From: an uncultured Pelagibacteraceae bacterium
GTDB lineage: Bacteria > Pseudomonadota > Alphaproteobacteria > Pelagibacterales > Pelagibacteraceae
NCBI GenBank assembly: GCA_902539745.1
Contig: CACBKA010000001.1
Coordinates: forward strand, 62,001 to 126,000
DNA: 64,000 nucleotides
Direction: 5' to 3'
The notes under the pieces are model-generated. The model had not been told where the DNA came from. It searched no databases and saw only the letters and a list, made by a program, of their open reading frames with translations. Numbering within the stretch: the first letter of the stretch is position 1; each line of letters opens with the position of its first letter. Below are positions 1 to 11,270 of this stretch, piece after piece. Position numbers and translations under genes: made by a program.

Positions 1-611
1 AATTTTTTACTCGAAATATTTGACGCTGTTGCAAAGATTTCTTTTATTTCATCATTACCTAGATAAAAACGAACCATATCAAAATCATGTATTGTCATGT
101 CTCTAAAAATTCCACCTGAACTTTTTAAATACTTAAAAGATGGAGGAGCTGGATCTCTACTTGTAATAATAATTTTCTCTAATTTTCCAATTTTTCCCGA
201 TAATAATGATCTTTTTAAAGCATAATGACCTGGATCATATCGTCTATTAAAACCTAGCTGAATTTTTGGTTTATATTTTTTTATATATTTTTTGCATTTT
301 ATAACTTTATTAATATTTAAATCTAAAGGTTTTTCGCAAAAAACTATCTTCTTACTTTTCACTGACTTGGTTATTAACGGTATATGTGTAGAGGTTGTTG
401 AAGATATAAAAATTATATCTATTGATTTATCTGAAAAAGCTTTTGATGAATTTTTTAAATTAATACATTTAAGTTTTTTTGAATAAATTTTAGAGATTTT
501 TTGATTTATATCGTACACATACTTAAGCTTTAGTTTAGAATTTAATACAATATTTTTTGCATGCATCACCCCTATTCTACCTAAGCCAAATAATGCAACA
601 TTTTTTTTCAT
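1..611 (-). CDS. iolG: Gfo/Idh/MocA family oxidoreductase, probable inositol 2-dehydrogenase (C-terminus cut by window edge)
   Basis: Manual reverse translation from 611: MKKNVALFGLGRIGVMHAKN (Rossmann GxGxxG), later CEKPLDLN and DMTIHDFDMVRFYLG; divergent from iolE. Confidence 0.75.
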   Translation of the reverse strand, partial: MKKNVALFGLGRIGVMHAKNIVLNSKLKLKYVYDINQKISKIYSKKLKCINLKNSSKAFSDKSIDIIFISSTTSTHIPLITKSVKSKKIVFCEKPLDLNINKVIKCKKYIKKYKPKIQLGFNRRYDPGHYALKRSLLSGKIGKLEKIIITSRDPAPPSFKYLKSSGGIFRDMTIHDFDMVRFYLGNDEIKEIFATASNISSKK

Positions 612-674
612 GAAGTAATCACTTTTTTGTTTAAACTGACGATCTAAACCTTTATTCTAACAAATTAAAAAAAT

Positions 675-1574
675 ATGTCAGTAAAATTAGGAATAGCACC
701 AATAGCGTGGAGTAATGATGATATGCCAGAATTAGGCGGCGATACATCTTTAGAAACTTGTTTGTCTGAAGCTAGAGAAGCTGGATTTACTGGAATTGAG
801 TCTGGAGGGAAATTTCCTAAAACCTCAAAAGAATTATTACCCATATTAAATAAATACAATATTAATTTATGTTCTGGTTGGTATGGCGCAAATCTATTAA
901 AAAGGACTGTTAAAGATGAAATGGAAAATATTAGAACTCAATTAGATTTATTTAAAGATTGCAATGCACCTTGCATAGTTTTTGCCGAGGTCACTAATTC
1001 AATACAAGCCGATGAGTCAAAACCTTTATCAAAAAGACCAAAATTAGATAAAGATGATTGGAAAAAATTCTGTGAAAAAATTAATGAAGTTGGAAAAAGA
1101 TTAGAAGGTGAAAATATGCCATTAGCCTATCATCATCACATGGGAACTGTAATACAGTCACATGAAGATACTGAAAGGCTGATGAATGAAACAAACGATA
1201 CAGTAAAATTAACTATAGATACTGGTCATATGTTATTTGCTGGTGGTAATTCTTTGAAGATTATAAGAGATTTTAAGGAGAAAATCGCACACGTTCATTG
1301 CAAAGATATGAGAGAGAAAGTTTTAAAAAAATCATTATCTGAGGATTTAAGTTTTAGACATGCTTTTTTAGAGGGTGCTTTTACTGTTCCTGGAGATGGA
1401 TGTATAAATTATAGACCTATTTTTAATGAACTTGTGAAGAACAACTATCAAGGTTGGCTTGTCGTTGAAGCAGAGCAGGATCCAAAAAAAGCAAATCCAT
1501 TTGAATATGCTAAAATTGGTTTTAATTACCTTAAAAAAACCTTAAGTGAATGTGGTTTGAAAATAATAACTTAA
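675..1574 (+). CDS. iolE: myo-inosose-2 dehydratase (IolE-like, xylose isomerase-like TIM barrel)
   Basis: ORF 299 aa; GIAPIAWSNDDMPELGGDTSLETCLSEAREAGFTGIE and YHHHMGTVIQ motifs. Confidence 0.85.
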   Translation: MSVKLGIAPIAWSNDDMPELGGDTSLETCLSEAREAGFTGIESGGKFPKTSKELLPILNKYNINLCSGWYGANLLKRTVKDEMENIRTQLDLFKDCNAPCIVFAEVTNSIQADESKPLSKRPKLDKDDWKKFCEKINEVGKRLEGENMPLAYHHHMGTVIQSHEDTERLMNETNDTVKLTIDTGHMLFAGGNSLKIIRDFKEKIAHVHCKDMREKVLKKSLSEDLSFRHAFLEGAFTVPGDGCINYRPIFNELVKNNYQGWLVVEAEQDPKKANPFEYAKIGFNYLKKTLSECGLKIIT

Positions 1575-1576
1575 AT

Positions 1577-2692
1577 CTAATTAAATTTAAAAATATATTC
1601 TTTATAAAAATCATCGAAAGTACCATCTTTTATTGAGGTTCTAATTTTATTCATAAATTCTTGGTAAAAGTTTATATTATGTAAAGAGATTAACATGGAC
1701 GCTAATATTTCATTGGTATTAATTAAATGATTTAGATAGCTTTTTGAATATTTATTTAAACTTCTCAAATTTGTATTCTCATCTAGTGGCTTCAAGTCTT
1801 TTTTATATTTTGAATTTCTTATGTTTACTTTTCCATCCCAAGTAAAAGCAAGACCAGTTCTCCCTGATCTGGTTGGTAAAACACAATCAAACATATCTAT
1901 ACCAGATTTAACAGCACCTAATAAATCTGATGGCGTTCCAACACCCATGAGGTATCTCGGTTTGTTTTTTGGCATTTTATTTGTAATATTATCTAGAACC
2001 TCAAACATTTCATTTTGCTTTTCTCCAACAGCCAATCCACCTACAGCATATCCGTCAAAATTAATTTCTAACAACTTTTCTAAACTTTCAATTCTTAGGT
2101 CGTTAAACAATCCGCCCTGCACAATTCCGAAAAGAGATTTGTTTTCAGCATTATCAAACTCAATTTTGGATCTTTTTGCCCAGTATGTTGAAACATCAAT
2201 GGCGTTAGAAATTATTTTTTTATCATTAGTGAGTTTTGGACATTCATCTAAAACCATCAAAATATCAGAATTAATTATTTTTTGTATTTGAATACTTTTT
2301 TCTGGACTAAGTTCAATTTTTTTACCATCAAGATGAGATTGAAAAATAGCTCCCTTTTCTTTATCAATTTTTCTAAACTTCGATAGTGACATTATTTGAA
2401 AACCTCCAGAGTCTGTCAGAATTGGTTTCTGCCAATTCATAAATTGATGAAGACCACCAACATTTTTTAAGATTTCTAATCCTGGTCTTAAAAAAAGATG
2501 GTAAGTATTTCCCAAGATTATTTGTGAATTTGTCTTGATAATATCATCAACAAAAATACTTTTTACAGTACCCTGTGTACCAACAGGCATAAATGCGGGT
2601 GTATCAATCAAACCTCGTGAAGTTCTAATCTGTCCAAGTCTTGCTTCTTTGTGGGTTTTTATTAATTCAAAAAAAACGTTTTTTGAATTCAT
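1577..2692 (-). CDS. tgt: tRNA-guanine (queuine) transglycosylase
   Basis: ORF 371 aa; TDSGGFQIMSL, GGLAVGE, MGVGTPSDLL, FDCVLPTRSGR. Confidence 0.95.
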   Translation of the reverse strand: MNSKNVFFELIKTHKEARLGQIRTSRGLIDTPAFMPVGTQGTVKSIFVDDIIKTNSQIILGNTYHLFLRPGLEILKNVGGLHQFMNWQKPILTDSGGFQIMSLSKFRKIDKEKGAIFQSHLDGKKIELSPEKSIQIQKIINSDILMVLDECPKLTNDKKIISNAIDVSTYWAKRSKIEFDNAENKSLFGIVQGGLFNDLRIESLEKLLEINFDGYAVGGLAVGEKQNEMFEVLDNITNKMPKNKPRYLMGVGTPSDLLGAVKSGIDMFDCVLPTRSGRTGLAFTWDGKVNIRNSKYKKDLKPLDENTNLRSLNKYSKSYLNHLINTNEILASMLISLHNINFYQEFMNKIRTSIKDGTFDDFYKEYIFKFN

Positions 2693-2696
2693 TTAC

Positions 2697-3248
2697 TTAT
2701 TTAATTACAGAAAAACTTATAATCTTATCTGGATTTTCAACAGACCCGTTTGGATCATTTCCTTTTTTTATTTTATCTATCAATTCCATGCCCTTGGTCA
2801 CTTTTCCAAAAACCGTGTACTGACCATCTAAATGAGGGGCTGCATCAAAACAAATAAAAAATTGACTATTAGCACTATTTGGATTCATTGATCTTGCCAT
2901 AGATAAAGTTCCTCTTTGATGTGGAACGTTACTAAATTCAGCTTTTAGGTCTGGTAAAGAAGAACCGCCAGTTCCAACTAAATCAGCATTAAAATTTTTT
3001 GAATTTCCAAACTTCACATCTCCTGTTTGAGCCATAAAACCATTAATAACTCTATGAAAAACTACTCCATCGTACTCTTTATTTTCTGCTAAAGTTTTAA
3101 TCCTTTTGACATGTCCTGGTGCGACGTCAGGAAATAGTTGAATTTCAACCTCACCTGTCTCAAGTTTCATTAACATTTTGTCATTTGCTGTAACAGTATT
3201 CATAAAAAATAATAATGTTATTATATATACTAAAAAATATCTTTTCAC
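2697..3248 (-). CDS. peptidylprolyl isomerase, cyclophilin type, with signal peptide
   Basis: ORF 183 aa; VVFHRVINGFMAQTGD, NSANSQFFICF, YTVFGKVTKGMELI. Confidence 0.93.
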   Translation of the reverse strand: MKRYFLVYIITLLFFMNTVTANDKMLMKLETGEVEIQLFPDVAPGHVKRIKTLAENKEYDGVVFHRVINGFMAQTGDVKFGNSKNFNADLVGTGGSSLPDLKAEFSNVPHQRGTLSMARSMNPNSANSQFFICFDAAPHLDGQYTVFGKVTKGMELIDKIKKGNDPNGSVENPDKIISFSVIK

Positions 3249-3739
3249 GAGAATTTAGATTTAATAGCTTTTATTACAGATTTTGTTGCAAATTTTTTTA
3301 AATCACCCTTCAATTTCCCAATTTCTTTTATAAACTTAGACGAAATTATTTCATTTTCTATATCCGACATTAAAAAAATAGTTTCAACACTTTTATCAAG
3401 TTTTTTATTCATTCCGGCTAATTGAAACTCATATTCAAAATCTGACACAGCTCTTAAACCCCTTATAATAATTGATGCTTTATACTTTTTGCAGATTTTA
3501 ACGGTCAGATCATCAAATGATATAATTTTAATTTTATTTTTACTTAGTCGTAAATCATTAAACAAAGATTTATTTAATATTTCAATTCTTTCGTCTAAAG
3601 AAAACAAATAATCTTTTTCTATATTATCAGTCGTTGCAACAATCAGTTTATCAACAATCTTCAAAGATTTCTTTATAACATCTATATGTCCAAAAGTTAT
3701 TGGATCGAATGTGCCTGGATAAATAGCAGTTTTTGGCAT
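3245..3739 (-). CDS. coaD: pantetheine-phosphate adenylyltransferase
   Basis: ORF 164 aa; AIYPGTFDPITFGHIDVI, IIRGLRAVSDFEYEFQLAGMNK. Confidence 0.95.
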   Translation of the reverse strand: MPKTAIYPGTFDPITFGHIDVIKKSLKIVDKLIVATTDNIEKDYLFSLDERIEILNKSLFNDLRLSKNKIKIISFDDLTVKICKKYKASIIIRGLRAVSDFEYEFQLAGMNKKLDKSVETIFLMSDIENEIISSKFIKEIGKLKGDLKKFATKSVIKAIKSKFS

Positions 3740-3741
3740 TT

Positions 3742-6315
3742 TTAATCTATATTATCCTCTATCTTAATGGCGGAAACAACTTTTTCCTCGCCAGATAATT
3801 TAATTATTCTTACTCCTTGAGTGTTTCTACCAGCTATTCTTATTTCTTTAACTTGGACTCTTATTACTCTTCCTTTATCGGTTGATAATATAATTTGATC
3901 TTTATCAGACACTATAAGGTTTGATGTAACATTGCCGTTTCTCTTAGAGTTTACTATTCCAATAATTCCTTTTCCGCCTCTATTTGTTACTCTAAAATCA
4001 GACAAAGAACTTCTCTTACCATAACCATTTTCTGTTATTGATAAAACATATTCGTTTAATGAAACCTTTTTTGATCCATTTTTTTTAGAAATATCACTTG
4101 AGCTTTTAGAACTATCAATTACAGATAAAGACATTATGCTGTCATTATCTTGCAAATTTATGCCTCTTATGCCTTTAGAAGATCTACCTTTAAATAATCT
4201 CATTTTTTTTGACATAAACCTAATGCACTTTCCAAACTTTGTACCCAAGAAGATGTCTTGATTTTCCTTACACTTTTCTACACCAATAATTTTATCATTT
4301 TCGTCAAGTTTCATTGCAATTTTTCCACTTGCATTAACATTTAAAAAGTCAATTAACGAATTTTTTCTAACTTTTCCTTTTGCGGTTACAAATACAACAT
4401 ATAATTTTTGCCACTCACTATCATTTTCAGGCAAAAGAAGTGTTGATGTGATAGATTGTGTATTTTTAAGTGGTAATAAATTAAATAATGATTTTCCTTT
4501 GGAAGAAAGACTTCCTTTTGGAATTTTCCATGCTTTAAGTTTGTATGCTAGACCTTGTGAAGAAAAAAATAAAACTTGACTATGAGAGTTTCCAGTTAAA
4601 ATTCTAACAACAAAATCCTCCTCCCTTGTAGTAATACCAGTTTTTCCCTTACCTCCTCTTTTCTGTGTTTTAACAGATGCCAATGATCCTCTTTTTATGT
4701 AACCCTGGTTTGTGATGTTAATTACAACAGCTTCTTTTTGAATTGTTTCCTCAATGTTATAATTCAAAACAGCATCGATTATTTTCGTTCTTCTTTTTAT
4801 TGCAAACTTTGACTTAATTTCTTCTAACTCTTTAATTATAAAATTAAATAATTCTTTTTTAGATTTTATAATTTTATTATAATAAATAATTAATTCTGAC
4901 AATTTTTTTATTTCAGTTTCAATTTCATTAATTCCAAATGCTGTAAGTTTTTGTAGTCTTAATTCTAAAATTGAATTTACTTGTGTTTCACTTAATTGAT
5001 ATTTAGATAAATTTTGTTTTTTTTCAATCATGGAGATCAATTTTGAGCTTTTTTTAATAGGCCATTTTTTATTTAGTAAGTTTTTCTTAGCAGTTTCGGT
5101 ATCTTTAGAACTTTTAATAATTTTAATTATTGCATCAATACTTTCAACTGCAGTGGCAATACCAATTAGTATATGAGCTCTGTCTTCGGTTTTTTTAAGA
5201 TCAAACTTAATTCTTCTAAGAACTGTTTTTTCTCTGAAGGAAACAAACTGTGAAATAAATTCTTTTAAGTTTAATATTTTAGGTTTCCCATCTACAATTG
5301 CTAAAGTATTAAAACCAAAAGAAGATTCTATACTCGTTAATTTATAAAGTTGCCTTCGTATTGTTTCTGCTTCAACTCCTCTTCTCAAATCTATGACCAC
5401 TCTTATGCCGTCTCTATTAGACTCATCTCTAATATCGCTTACACCCTCAATTTTTTTTTGTCGTGAAAGATCAGCAATCCTCTCATTTAAAACTGATTTG
5501 TTTATTTGATAAGGTATTGATTTTATTACAAGTCTTGTTTTCCCATTTTTTAAACTTTCTTCTTCAATTTCTCCTCTTATTTTAAATGAACCTCTACCTT
5601 TGTTATAACCTTGTTTAATTATATCTCTTCCAATTATTAAACCTCCTGTTGGAAAATCTGGACCAGGAATATGTTTCATTAGCTGACCAATTGTAATGTC
5701 GTTATTTTTTATATACCCGATAGTGCCATCAATAATTTCTCCCAGATTATGTGGCGGGATACTTGTTGCCATACCAACAGCGATACCGCCAGCACCATTA
5801 ACTAAAAGATTTGGATATTGTGACGGAAGTACGGTTGGCTCCCTTTCTGTTTCGTCATAATTATTTCTAAAATCTACAGTATTTTTTTCTAATCCTTCAG
5901 TGAGAAATTGAGAAACTTTTGAAAGTTTTGTTTCTGTATACCTCATAGCTGCAGGGGGATCTCCATCAATTGAACCAAAATTTCCTTGTCCCTCAATTAA
6001 CGGTAAACTCATTGAAAAATCTTGAACTAATCTAACTAAAGCGTCATAAACAGCCTGATCACCATGTGGGTGGTATTTACCAATCACATCACCAACTATT
6101 CTTGCAGATTTACGAAAAGGCTTACTCCAATCATAACCACCTTTATACATAGCGTAAATAATTCTTCTATGTACAGGTTTAAGACCATCTCTAACATCAG
6201 GAAGTGCTCTGCTTACTATTACGCTCATAGCATAAGAAAGATATGATGAGCTCATTTCTTGATGAACAAAAATTGGTTTATAATTTGAATTATTTTTTAC
6301 TTCAGTCTTTTGCAT
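3742..6315 (-). CDS. gyrA: DNA gyrase subunit A
   Basis: ORF 857 aa; [40 protein letters not shown]-terminal beta-pinwheel repeats. Confidence 0.97.
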   Translation of the reverse strand: MQKTEVKNNSNYKPIFVHQEMSSSYLSYAMSVIVSRALPDVRDGLKPVHRRIIYAMYKGGYDWSKPFRKSARIVGDVIGKYHPHGDQAVYDALVRLVQDFSMSLPLIEGQGNFGSIDGDPPAAMRYTETKLSKVSQFLTEGLEKNTVDFRNNYDETEREPTVLPSQYPNLLVNGAGGIAVGMATSIPPHNLGEIIDGTIGYIKNNDITIGQLMKHIPGPDFPTGGLIIGRDIIKQGYNKGRGSFKIRGEIEEESLKNGKTRLVIKSIPYQINKSVLNERIADLSRQKKIEGVSDIRDESNRDGIRVVIDLRRGVEAETIRRQLYKLTSIESSFGFNTLAIVDGKPKILNLKEFISQFVSFREKTVLRRIKFDLKKTEDRAHILIGIATAVESIDAIIKIIKSSKDTETAKKNLLNKKWPIKKSSKLISMIEKKQNLSKYQLSETQVNSILELRLQKLTAFGINEIETEIKKLSELIIYYNKIIKSKKELFNFIIKELEEIKSKFAIKRRTKIIDAVLNYNIEETIQKEAVVINITNQGYIKRGSLASVKTQKRGGKGKTGITTREEDFVVRILTGNSHSQVLFFSSQGLAYKLKAWKIPKGSLSSKGKSLFNLLPLKNTQSITSTLLLPENDSEWQKLYVVFVTAKGKVRKNSLIDFLNVNASGKIAMKLDENDKIIGVEKCKENQDIFLGTKFGKCIRFMSKKMRLFKGRSSKGIRGINLQDNDSIMSLSVIDSSKSSSDISKKNGSKKVSLNEYVLSITENGYGKRSSLSDFRVTNRGGKGIIGIVNSKRNGNVTSNLIVSDKDQIILSTDKGRVIRVQVKEIRIAGRNTQGVRIIKLSGEEKVVSAIKIEDNID

Positions 6316-6319
6316 TTAT

Positions 6320-6772
6320 TTAGAAAGGAATTTCATCATCAAGATCAGAATTATCTTGTGACATTTGATCATTTGGAAGAGAACTTTCCTGGGACGGCTG
6401 ACTATTATTTGATGCATTCTTTCCTCCTAACATTGTTAAAGACGAATTGTATCCTTGAAGAACAATTTCAGTTGAATATTTATCTTGTCCAGATTTTTCA
6501 TCTCTCCATTTTCTTGTGCTTAATTGTCCTTCGAGATAAACGTTTGCGCCCTTTTTAAGATATTGTTGTACAATATTTACAAGTCCTTCATTAAATATAA
6601 CAACTCTATGCCACTCTGTTTTCTCTTTTCTCTCTCCACTAGATTTGTCTTTCCAACTTTGACTTGTAGCAACGCTTAACCTTGCGACGTTTTTTCCGTT
6701 AACCATTTGCTTGATTTCAGGATCAGCACCCAGTCTACCTATAATTTGAACCTTATTTAAACTTCCTGACAT
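6320..6772 (-). CDS. ssb: single-stranded DNA-binding protein
   Basis: ORF 150 aa; OB-fold N-terminus and acidic C-terminal tip DLDDEIPF. Confidence 0.95.
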   Translation of the reverse strand: MSGSLNKVQIIGRLGADPEIKQMVNGKNVARLSVATSQSWKDKSSGERKEKTEWHRVVIFNEGLVNIVQQYLKKGANVYLEGQLSTRKWRDEKSGQDKYSTEIVLQGYNSSLTMLGGKNASNNSQPSQESSLPNDQMSQDNSDLDDEIPF

Positions 6773-6862
6773 AATTCTTAGGTTTATTGTTAGTGAATAA
6801 AAGATAATATAACATAAATTAACTATAATTATAAGGACTAACTACTCAGGCTGTTAAAAAGT

Positions 6863-9739
6863 ATGCTTAAAAAGATATTGATAAAAGGGGCTAAAGAACA
6901 CAATTTAAAAAATGTTTCTTTAGAAATTCCTAAAGAGAAGATTGTAGTAATAACAGGTCTTTCTGGATCGGGAAAGTCATCATTAGCTTTTGACACAATA
7001 TACGCAGAAGGGCAAAGACGGTATGTTGAAAGTTTATCAGCTTATGCAAGACAATTCTTAGATAAAATGAAAAAACCAAATGTTGATCTAATCGAAGGTC
7101 TAAGCCCAGCAATTTCAATTGAACAAAAAAATGCTCCAAAAAATCCAAGATCTACCGTAGCCACAGTAACTGAAATTTATGATTACATGAGAGTTCTATT
7201 TGCAAGAGTTGGTGTGCCCTATTCACCTTTTACTGGAAAACCAATTGTATCGCAGTCTGTGAGTGAAATGGTTGATAAAGTTAAAGCTTTACCAAAAAAT
7301 TGTACAATATTTTTATTGGCACCAGTAGTTAGAGGTAGAAAAGGTGAATATAAAAAGGATATTTTAAATTATAAGAAAAGAGGATTTCAAAAAATTAAAG
7401 TTGATGGAAAGTATTTTGATATTAATGATTTTCCTGATTTAAATAAAAAAGTAAAACATGATATTTCTATTGTTGTTGATAGAATAGTTTTAAATTCAAA
7501 ATTAGGTAATAGATTAGCTGATAGTATAGAAACTGCATTAAATCTATCAAATGGTTTGCTTATAGCTGAGTATGAAAATGAGACTTTGCCAAAAAAATTC
7601 AGAAAAAAAGAAAGTATTTTGTTTTCATCCAAATTCTCATGTCCAGAAAGTGGTTTTACAATTGAAGAAATCGAACCAAGATTATTTTCATTTAATAGCC
7701 CTTTTGGAGCATGTGAAGAATGTGAAGGTATAGGACATAATTTAAACGTTGATCCGAATTTAGTTGTATCAGATAAGAATAAAACTATTGCGGATGGAGC
7801 AATTGAACCCTGGGCAAAATCTACTTCAATGTATTATGCTCAAACATTATCGTCTATCGCGAAACATTATAAATTTTCTTTAGATACAAAATGGAAAAAA
7901 TTACCAAAAAAATTTCAAGACATAATTCTTTATGGATCAGATGATGAAGAAATAAAGTTTTATTATGACGACGGATATGAAAAATATGACACTAAAAAGA
8001 CTTTTGAGGGTGTAATAAATAATCTTGAGAGAAGATATTTAGAGACAGATAGTGATTGGAAAAGAGATGAAATTGCCCAGTACCAAAGTGAAAGTAGTTG
8101 TGAAAAATGTAATGGTATGAGGCTTAAAGAGGAGGCTTTGTGTGTAAAAATTAATAAATTAAACATAAGCGAAATAACAAAATTTTCTATAGAAGACTCT
8201 CAGAAGTGGTTTGCAAATCTTGAAAATATACTATCTTCTAGAGAGAAAAAAATTGCACAACATATACTTAAGGAAATTAATGAGAGGCTAAACTTTTTGT
8301 TAAATGTTGGTTTAAACTATTTAACTCTATCAAGAGAGTCTGGAACACTCTCAGGAGGAGAGTCACAACGAATAAGATTAGCATCACAAATTGGGTCAGG
8401 ATTAACGGGGGTTCTTTATGTTTTAGACGAACCCTCTATAGGTCTTCATCAAAGAGATAATAAAAAATTAATTGCTGCATTAAAAAAACTTAGAGATTTA
8501 GGTAATACAGTAATTGTTGTTGAGCACGACACGGAGACTATGGAAAATGCTGATCATATAATTGATCTGGGTCCAGAGGCTGGTTTAAATGGTGGCCAAA
8601 TAACTGCCCAAGGTAATTTAAAAGATATTATAAATACGGATGATAGTATTACTGGAAATTATTTATCTGGAAAAAAATATATACATTTACCAAGAAAAAG
8701 AAGAACAGCAAAAAATGGAAGATATTTAGAAATTTTAGGTGCAACTGGAAATAATCTTCAAAATGCAAATCTTAAAATACCAACTGGAACATTTACATGT
8801 GTAACTGGAGTATCAGGTAGTGGTAAATCAACTTTAGTTTTACAAACTTTATATAACGCGCTTAATCTATCTCTTAATAAAAATAAATCTAGAAAACTAC
8901 CTAAACCATTTAAAGGTTATAAGGGAATAGAATTAATTGATAAAGTTATTGATATTGATCAGTCTCCTATCGGTAGAACACCAAGATCTAATCCGGCTAC
9001 ATATACGGGTGCGTTTGGTCCAATCAGAGATTGGTTTGCTAATTTACCTGACTCCAAAACTCGAGGGTATAAACCTGGAAGATATTCTTTTAATGTAAGA
9101 GGTGGGAGATGTGAAACCTGTGAAGGTGATGGTGTGATTACATACGAAATGCATTTTTTACCCGATGTTTATATACCTTGTGATGCTTGTAAAGGAAGTA
9201 GATACAATAGAGAAACACTAGAAATAAAATTCAAAAATAAAAATATAGCTGAAGTTTTAGATATGACTGTTGAAGAAGGTTGTAATTTTTTTGAGAATAT
9301 TCCAACAGTACACTCAAAACTATTAACATTAAAGCATGTTGGCTTGGGGTATATAAAAATTGGTCAGCAAGCCACTACATTATCAGGCGGTGAAGCTCAA
9401 AGAATTAAGTTGGCTAAAGAATTATCAAAAAGATCTACCGGAAGAACACTTTATATTCTAGACGAACCAACAACTGGTTTACATACTCATGACATCAAAA
9501 AATTACTTGAAATTTTACAAGCATTTGTGAATACTGGTAATACCGTAGTAGTTATTGAACATAATTTAGATGTAATAAAAACAGCTGATTGGATAATAGA
9601 TATGGGACCTGAGGGTGGTGCCGATGGAGGTAAGGTCATTGCTGAGGGATCGCCTGAAAAAGTAGCTACAGTTGATAGCAGTTATACGGGTAAATTTCTA
9701 AAAAATTTAATTAATGGGAAAATGAAAAAAACTGCATAA
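6863..9739 (+). CDS. uvrA: excinuclease ABC subunit A
   Basis: ORF 958 aa; two Walker A motifs, zinc-finger CxxC motifs, LSGGESQRI / [15 protein letters not shown]. Confidence 0.97.
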   Translation: MLKKILIKGAKEHNLKNVSLEIPKEKIVVITGLSGSGKSSLAFDTIYAEGQRRYVESLSAYARQFLDKMKKPNVDLIEGLSPAISIEQKNAPKNPRSTVATVTEIYDYMRVLFARVGVPYSPFTGKPIVSQSVSEMVDKVKALPKNCTIFLLAPVVRGRKGEYKKDILNYKKRGFQKIKVDGKYFDINDFPDLNKKVKHDISIVVDRIVLNSKLGNRLADSIETALNLSNGLLIAEYENETLPKKFRKKESILFSSKFSCPESGFTIEEIEPRLFSFNSPFGACEECEGIGHNLNVDPNLVVSDKNKTIADGAIEPWAKSTSMYYAQTLSSIAKHYKFSLDTKWKKLPKKFQDIILYGSDDEEIKFYYDDGYEKYDTKKTFEGVINNLERRYLETDSDWKRDEIAQYQSESSCEKCNGMRLKEEALCVKINKLNISEITKFSIEDSQKWFANLENILSSREKKIAQHILKEINERLNFLLNVGLNYLTLSRESGTLSGGESQRIRLASQIGSGLTGVLYVLDEPSIGLHQRDNKKLIAALKKLRDLGNTVIVVEHDTETMENADHIIDLGPEAGLNGGQITAQGNLKDIINTDDSITGNYLSGKKYIHLPRKRRTAKNGRYLEILGATGNNLQNANLKIPTGTFTCVTGVSGSGKSTLVLQTLYNALNLSLNKNKSRKLPKPFKGYKGIELIDKVIDIDQSPIGRTPRSNPATYTGAFGPIRDWFANLPDSKTRGYKPGRYSFNVRGGRCETCEGDGVITYEMHFLPDVYIPCDACKGSRYNRETLEIKFKNKNIAEVLDMTVEEGCNFFENIPTVHSKLLTLKHVGLGYIKIGQQATTLSGGEAQRIKLAKELSKRSTGRTLYILDEPTTGLHTHDIKKLLEILQAFVNTGNTVVVIEHNLDVIKTADWIIDMGPEGGADGGKVIAEGSPEKVATVDSSYTGKFLKNLINGKMKKTA

Positions 9740-9765
9740 AATTAAAATTTATGGTATAAATATTT

Positions 9766-10365
9766 ATGGTTAATATATTACAGTCTTTATCTAAAACTAT
9801 TCACCTTTCAGTTATATTGGCTATCTTGTTATTTGCTGGCCTTTTTTTCGCTGGTGGAGAATGGGCTTTTGATAGACTTTTTTGGAGCTGGTTATTTAGA
9901 TATATTCATGTTGTTGTTGGTATAATGTGGATTGGATTATTATGGTATTTAAACTTTGTTCAAATACCAAGTATGCCAAAATTTACAGATGAACAGAAAC
10001 CAGCGATTACAAAAATCATTGCACCAGCAGTTTTGTTTTATTTTAGATGGGCTGCACTGGCAACAATAGTAACTGGTTTGATCGTTGCTTATTTAAACGG
10101 CTATGTTCATGATGCAATGATCCTCGGAATTGGTAGTGGTGGAAAAAATACTGCTATTGGCATTGGGATGTGGCTAGGAATAATTATGGCTTTTAATGTA
10201 TGGTTTATAATTTGGCCTAATCAAAAAAAAGTTCTAGGTATTGTTGATTGCGCCCCGGAAGACAAACCAAAACACGCAAAAACTGCGGTAATCACGTCTA
10301 GAGTTAATACTTTATTGTCATTACCAATGCTTATGACGATGGTTATAGCTCAGAATCTTTATTAA
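9766..10365 (+). CDS. urate hydroxylase PuuD-like N-terminal membrane domain protein
   Basis: ORF 199 aa; several TM segments; WLFRYIHVVVGIMWIGLLWYLNFVQIP pattern of the urate oxidase N-terminal/DUF989 family. Confidence 0.65.
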   Translation: MVNILQSLSKTIHLSVILAILLFAGLFFAGGEWAFDRLFWSWLFRYIHVVVGIMWIGLLWYLNFVQIPSMPKFTDEQKPAITKIIAPAVLFYFRWAALATIVTGLIVAYLNGYVHDAMILGIGSGGKNTAIGIGMWLGIIMAFNVWFIIWPNQKKVLGIVDCAPEDKPKHAKTAVITSRVNTLLSLPMLMTMVIAQNLY

Positions 10366-11270
10366 TTTTTTTCTTCTTCTTTGGCTATAGATTTATAACT
10401 AACTCTTAGATATTTTAATATAGGCGAAGCAACAAATATTGATGAGTAAGTTCCAATAATTACACCTATAATCATTGCCAATGAGAAACCCTTTAAAATT
10501 TCTCCACCTAAGACGTAAATTGAGACTAAAGCTAATAAAGTTGTGACAGAAGTTATTATCGTTCGTGATAATGTCTCGTTGATAGATGTGTTGGAAACGT
10601 CATCTATAGTGCTAGAGGAATACTTTGATAAATTTTCTCTGATACGATCATAGATTACAACGGTATCATTCATAGAATAACCAACAATAGTCAGAACAGC
10701 TGCCACAATAGAAAGATTAACTTCTAATGATAAAATCGAAAAAATACCAATAGTGATTAACACATCGTGAAAAATTGCTACAATTGAACCTAAACTAAAT
10801 TGCCATTCAAATCTAATCCAAATATAAAATAACATAGCACCAAGTGCTAAAAATATAGCAATTAAACCTGAATTTAATAATTCTGCACTAACTTTGGGTC
10901 CTACGTTTTCTATACGTCTAAAATTTACATCTACACCTAACTTATTAACTACATTTTCCTTTATAGATTTGATATTTACTACTTTATTAAATTCTTTTTT
11001 TTCAAATTTTATAAGGTAGTCACCTTTTTTACCGAATTCTTTAACATTCAAATCTCCTAAATCCATGTTAGAAAAAGCAGATCGTATCTCATTTATTTTG
11101 ATATTATTTGACTCCACTCTTAACTCAATTAACGTTCCACCTTTAAAATCGATACCAAAATTTAAACCTTTAAAAATAATTAGGATTAAACTTGTTAGAA
11201 CAAAGAAAATAGAGATTAAATTTGCCATTTTAAATTTTTTTATAAAATTATAACTATATTCTTTTTTCAT
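10362..11270 (-). CDS. secF: protein translocase subunit SecF
   Basis: ORF 302 aa; GLNFGIDFKGGTLIE, VVIYDRIREN. Confidence 0.96.
   Translation of the reverse strand: MKKEYSYNFIKKFKMANLISIFFVLTSLILIIFKGLNFGIDFKGGTLIELRVESNNIKINEIRSAFSNMDLGDLNVKEFGKKGDYLIKFEKKEFNKVVNIKSIKENVVNKLGVDVNFRRIENVGPKVSAELLNSGLIAIFLALGAMLFYIWIRFEWQFSLGSIVAIFHDVLITIGIFSILSLEVNLSIVAAVLTIVGYSMNDTVVIYDRIRENLSKYSSSTIDDVSNTSINETLSRTIITSVTTLLALVSIYVLGGEILKGFSLAMIIGVIIGTYSSIFVASPILKYLRVSYKSIAKEEEKN

Noticed and set aside
1821-2291. 156-aa plus-strand ORF antisense to tgt
   Set aside because: Shadow ORF of a strongly conserved tgt gene; no recognisable domain
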